Part shown: positions 33,721-36,900 of the stretch, piece by piece
Layout of the letters: each line of letters begins with the position of its first letter
Position numbering within the stretch: position 1 is the first letter of the stretch
Assembly (NCBI GenBank): GCA_003131635.1
Contig: PKVZ01000117.1
Location: 1-36,900, forward strand
Source: Acidobacteriaceae bacterium
GTDB lineage: Bacteria; Acidobacteriota; Terriglobia; Terriglobales; Acidobacteriaceae
DNA length: 36,900 nt
Reading direction: 5' to 3'
Translations under genes and position numbers: made by a program
Notes under the pieces: model-generated
Seen by the model: the letters and a program-made list of their open reading frames with translations, nothing else
The model's database searches: none
What the model was told of the DNA's origin: nothing

Positions 33721-36483
33721 TCAGCGATTGAAAAGATTCTGCAGGTAACGGTCGTTGTACATGGTGGTCGTGCTCTGAACGAACTCCAGAATGCGGTACA
33801 TTTTGTCGCGCGACTCGCGGCTCATCTCCTTGAATTGCACGGCAACTCCCGATCCCGGATGGATTCTGGCGACGCTGCCTTCTGCGCTCAAATCAACCTT
33901 GTCCATGGAAAAAACCACCTTCACGTTAGAGCCAGGGGTGAGAATGGCAGCGGTTTCCACGTAGCAGCCCCCCAGGCTGATGTCGATCAGATTGCCGAAG
34001 AGTGGCGCATCGCTTCCTTGGGGACGCAACTCGATGGTCAGCCGGCATTTCATCCGCGTGTGCAGCCGCTGATCTTTCTTCACCGGCAGTCTTTGCTTCT
34101 CCATGTACATGCGGCGGTCCGCTTCGGTCAGCAACTGCTCGGCGTCGTTGCCATCGTCCGGAGAGACTGCGACTCCAATACTTAACGAGAGCATGTCTTC
34201 TCCGCAAACATCGAACCCTGCCTGCCGCGCCAGAGGTCGAATCTGCTCAATTTTCTTGGCCGCTGCATCAGCCGGCAGCCCCGGAGCGATCACCACAAAT
34301 TCGTCTCCACCCATGCGGGCAACATAGTCGTACTCGCGGCAGCTGTCTTTCAAGGCTTGCGCAAACAGACGCAAGACCCGATTTCCCTCCAAATGGCCGA
34401 AGCGATCGTTGATCTTCTTGAACCCGTTCATGTCGCAGACCATCAGCGTGAGCGTAACCTTGTCACGCTTGCAGCGGGCCAGTTCGCGGTCGAGTTGCAG
34501 AAACAGCGACCGGGCATTGGGCAGGCCGGTAAGGTAGTCAGTGGTGGCTGAATTCTCCGCTTGCTCATACTTCAGTGCGTTTTCAATGGCCAGTGCCATC
34601 TTGCCAGTGACTGCCAGGAGGATTCGCAGATGATCGGAAGTGAACGCGTCGCGCTCGGCGCGATAAAGCGCCAGAACGCCGATTACGCCGCTTAATCCCT
34701 CGAGCGGCAACGCCAGGGCTGAACGCAGCGTGCTGAATTTGGCGGGATCGTTCAAGTACCCGGGTTCCACCGACGGATTTCCATTCACAATCGGTTTCTT
34801 ATTCTGCGCCACCCAACCGGATAGACCGTCGCCCATCGGAATCCGCAAAGAAGCAAAGAGACGGTAGTTGTCGCCGTTCACATATTCCGGAATCAGCTCA
34901 TCGCCTCGCCGGATATAAATGGCGATGGCGTCATAGGGAACCATCGGCTTGAGTTTTACAGAGAAAACAGAAAGAGTTTCACCCAGGCTCAAGGACGCTC
35001 CCAAGTCCTGGCTCAACTCAAACAATGATTGAGCCTCCTGGCGCGCGGCCGCGATCGACGAAAGAAAATTCGCTTCCCGCCCCGGCGTATCCGACACTCC
35101 GGCGCTTTCAAATCCTGCAGCCGGCTCCGGCCCGCGCGTAATCTTTATATCGCCGGAGCGTACCGGGCCGCCATCTTCCGATGACTTCTTCAGCGCCAGA
35201 TTCTCCAGAGACTTGTAACGCCTCTTCAGGACATCCACCACCTTCGGATCGAACGACTTCCCGGACTCCGCCGCGAGCCGCTGCATCACTTCATCCAATG
35301 GCATCGCACGCCGGTATTGCCGGTCGGACGCCAGGGCATCCAGATAGTCGACAGCGGACAGAATCCGTGCCCCGATGGGGATTTCCGTATTTTTTAATCC
35401 GTAGGGATAACCGGATCCATCCCATTTTTCGTGATGGGCCCGCACGATCGGCACCACCGGGTAGGGAAAACGGACGCGCTCCAAAATTTCCGCGCCCACC
35501 ACCGTGTGAATCTTCATCTTTTCGAACTCTTCCGGCGTGAGCCGGCCGGGTTTCGAAATGATGTGTTCGGGCACGGCTAGCTTCCCGATGTCATGCAGCA
35601 AAGCGGCCGCGTGCAGGGCTTCCAGCTCAGTCCCCTTCATTCCCAGTTCTTTGGCTACTTCGATGGCGTAAATACGCACCCGCTGCAGATGGTCGTGCGT
35701 AGTCTGATCCTTGGCTTCAATGGCCAAAGCCAAAGCCTCAATGGTTCGCAAATGCAGGTTCGCCATTTCTTCCACGTGCCGCTTTTCATCTTCCAACTTG
35801 CCCAGATACAGCCGGTAGGAGCGGTAGATGAGATAGATGGCCGGAACAAACAGCAGAGACGTTTCCCAATTGAAGGCGTGATTGAACCACGAAATCGCGG
35901 CTGCAATTCCAGCTCCGACCAGGTAGTAGGGAAAAGACCAGAAGTAGCAGTCCACCAGAATGCTGCGCAGCGGCTTGCCTTCGCTGAGCGAGATCACCGT
36001 AGCAATGCTTCCCGCGTTGACAATGAAATAAACTGAAGCGGTCAGGCACAAAATCAGTGGACGGTTGCCGATGAGTGCATTGCACTGCGGATTGTGATAG
36101 ACAACATAGGCCAGAGCGGTCGAGAGAGAGCCCGCACAGACGTTGAACGTTACCTGAATGGCAGTTGGACGGTTCGGGTATAAACTCTGAGCTACCATCG
36201 ACACCGCACCCAGAGTCATCGCTTCCGAATAGCCCAGTTCCGCGATCCCCACCAGGATGAACAGGAAGTTCACCGAAAGCGTTCCCGTAATTCCAGGCAG
36301 GGTGACGCGCAATCGTGAAGCCAGGATTGCCACGCCCAGATAACAGATGAATTCCGCGATGTTTCGGCTGTTCTGGTGGATGGCGCCCTGCAGTAAACAA
36401 GCAGTACCGGCAGCAATCACCAAACCCACTAAGACCTGGGCCCCGAGCGGCAGTGTTCTCCAAGAGTTTGTACTGGCAGACAT
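33721..36483 (-). CDS. c-di-GMP protein: membrane sensor, HD-GYP, GAF, GGDEF, PilZ
   Basis: 920 residues from the ATG at 36483; a longer frame to 36555 reads through a tandem repeat. Residues 13-225 hold seven or so membrane helices. HD-GYP domain: HD at 297-298 and HHEKWDGSGYP at 350-360, the full phosphodiesterase signature. GAF domain about 485-640. GGDEF domain about 645-800, with intact GGDEF at 725-729 and an inhibitory RxxD site (R716, D719) five residues before it. PilZ domain about 803-905, with RxxxR (R806, R810) and DISLGG (from D834). So synthesis, hydrolysis, feedback inhibition and effector binding of c-di-GMP are on one chain. Domain calls are firm; which activities operate is unknown. 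The nearest upstream gene on this strand is tmRNA. Confidence 0.93.
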   Translation of the reverse strand: MSASTNSWRTLPLGAQVLVGLVIAAGTACLLQGAIHQNSRNIAEFICYLGVAILASRLRVTLPGITGTLSVNFLFILVGIAELGYSEAMTLGAVSMVAQSLYPNRPTAIQVTFNVCAGSLSTALAYVVYHNPQCNALIGNRPLILCLTASVYFIVNAGSIATVISLSEGKPLRSILVDCYFWSFPYYLVGAGIAAAISWFNHAFNWETSLLFVPAIYLIYRSYRLYLGKLEDEKRHVEEMANLHLRTIEALALAIEAKDQTTHDHLQRVRIYAIEVAKELGMKGTELEALHAAALLHDIGKLAVPEHIISKPGRLTPEEFEKMKIHTVVGAEILERVRFPYPVVPIVRAHHEKWDGSGYPYGLKNTEIPIGARILSAVDYLDALASDRQYRRAMPLDEVMQRLAAESGKSFDPKVVDVLKRRYKSLENLALKKSSEDGGPVRSGDIKITRGPEPAAGFESAGVSDTPGREANFLSSIAAARQEAQSLFELSQDLGASLSLGETLSVFSVKLKPMVPYDAIAIYIRRGDELIPEYVNGDNYRLFASLRIPMGDGLSGWVAQNKKPIVNGNPSVEPGYLNDPAKFSTLRSALALPLEGLSGVIGVLALYRAERDAFTSDHLRILLAVTGKMALAIENALKYEQAENSATTDYLTGLPNARSLFLQLDRELARCKRDKVTLTLMVCDMNGFKKINDRFGHLEGNRVLRLFAQALKDSCREYDYVARMGGDEFVVIAPGLPADAAAKKIEQIRPLARQAGFDVCGEDMLSLSIGVAVSPDDGNDAEQLLTEADRRMYMEKQRLPVKKDQRLHTRMKCRLTIELRPQGSDAPLFGNLIDISLGGCYVETAAILTPGSNVKVVFSMDKVDLSAEGSVARIHPGSGVAVQFKEMSRESRDKMYRILEFVQSTTTMYNDRYLQNLFNR

Positions 36484-36484
36484 T

Positions 36485-36514
36485 TGTGTAGAGATCACCT
36501 GTGTAGAGATCACC
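36485..36514 (-). repeat. 15-bp perfect tandem repeat over the ribosome-binding region
   Basis: TGTGTAGAGATCACC occurs twice in direct succession on the + strand. On the - strand each copy carries GGTGATC, and the copy nearer the start also reads AGGTGATC, complementary to the 3' end of 16S rRNA. The last one ends nine bases before the ATG at 36483. The unit of 15 keeps frame for an upstream start. A role in translation is inference. Confidence 0.6.
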
Positions 36515-36710
36515 CCGCCATAGCTGCCGCCAACGCGTGCTGCGGCCCTTCTCAAGCATAAGCAGTTGACTGGTTTAGTGACAGGGATTTGAGCGGCAGA
36601 TGGGAAACTTCGGTAACGCCCAAAAGTACTGAGAATCGACTTAACTTTCGGCGGAAAACATCTGCAAATTTTTTCTCAACGCCGCGCTAAATGTTTCAGG
36701 ATGTTGGAAT

Positions 36711-36900
36711 TGGTGGCGGCGCGTGGACTCGAACCACGGACCTCCTTAAGAACGCTGGTCCCCCTCGGAAGCCCGCGGGATGGTGGTAAGATTACCCTGT
36801 TTCTCGTGCGCCTTTTGCGCGAGAAGTGGGGAAGCAAGCGTCCTTTGCAGAAGCGGGGCTTTCGCCTCTGTCTCAACTAAGAATTGAGACTTGGGTTTGG
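36711..36900 (-). ncRNA. ssrA: tmRNA, 3' part (cut by window edge)
   Basis: On the - strand the RNA ends with CGTGG-TTCGAGT-CCACG (36738-36722, a T-arm with 5-bp stem), then CGCCGCC, A and an encoded CCA (36713-36711). No D-arm or anticodon arm is found upstream. Instead there are hairpins and likely pseudoknots: a 7-bp stem at 36870-36890 with loop CTAAGAA, a stem pairing TTCTC and GAGAA with inner GCGC pairs at 36801-36825, and GGTAA/TTACC at 36785-36796. This pattern, nearly 190 nt with no anticodon, is that of tmRNA, which rescues stalled ribosomes. The tag reading frame and the 5' acceptor strand should lie just right of the window. Confidence 0.85.

Noticed and set aside
36711..36800. 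A tRNA gene, for example tRNA-Sec, Leu or Ser on the - strand
   Set aside because: The T-arm and CCA end fit a tRNA, but no D-arm, anticodon stem or matching 5' acceptor strand lies within 100 bases. The upstream hairpins fit tmRNA.
36676..36876. A 66-residue open frame on the - strand
   Set aside because: It lies almost entirely inside the tmRNA and has no protein-like features.

Overview
This window reads as a chromosomal segment of a free-living Gram-negative-type bacterium. The gene set, codon style and intergenic repeat debris resemble Acidobacteriota (Terriglobia / Koribacter-like soil bacteria). That placement is an inference from protein character, not a database result. The content is mostly housekeeping, densely packed, with no insertion sequences, phage genes, CRISPR array or rRNA operon visible.

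Layout. Positions 1-408 hold no convincing gene, only a G-rich run. 409-2082 (-) encodes an unusual TonB-type protein with a receiver-like N-terminal domain, divergent from a small membrane protein (2219-2818, +). 2815-10634 (-) is a pyruvate dehydrogenase operon, aceE-aceF-lpdA, followed closely by an MscS-type channel; a candidate promoter lies at 10653-10680. On the + strand follow a membrane-anchored PrxQ-type peroxiredoxin and a cytochrome P450. 12825-15356 (-) is a pair of MacB/FtsX-type permeases with no ATPase in view. Then come trmFO and a YdeI/OmpD-associated protein (-), two tandem exported SnoaL/NTF2-like proteins (-), an AhpD-like carboxymuconolactone decarboxylase (+) and selB (-). 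21535-26124 (+) carries an unknown exported or anchored protein, purL and purF. 26136-30780 (-) is a CPBP-like membrane protein, prmC, a TspO/MBR protein, prfA and a DUF1385 membrane protein. An ATP-dependent DNA ligase (+) and a CDF metal exporter (-) follow. A single c-di-GMP protein combines an integral membrane sensor with HD-GYP, GAF, GGDEF and PilZ domains (33721-36483, -). The right edge holds the 3' part of tmRNA (ssrA, -), cut by the window boundary.

How the genes fit together. AceE, AceF and Lpd form the complex that converts pyruvate to acetyl-CoA. PurL and PurF are two steps of de novo purine synthesis. PrfA, PrmC, tmRNA, TrmFO and SelB all serve translation (termination, release-factor methylation, ribosome rescue, tRNA modification, selenocysteine insertion). 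PrxQ, the AhpD-like protein, TspO and the CDF exporter are stress or metal functions.

The most interesting signals are three. First, a receiver-like domain is fused in front of a TonB-type transducer. Second, one polypeptide carries c-di-GMP synthesis, degradation and binding modules together. Third, several conserved housekeeping genes (trmFO, prmC, purL, DNA ligase and the 5' end of the DUF1385 gene) appear to carry short in-frame extra segments with palindromic or dispersed-repeat character, reminiscent of coding-sequence-tolerated palindromic elements.
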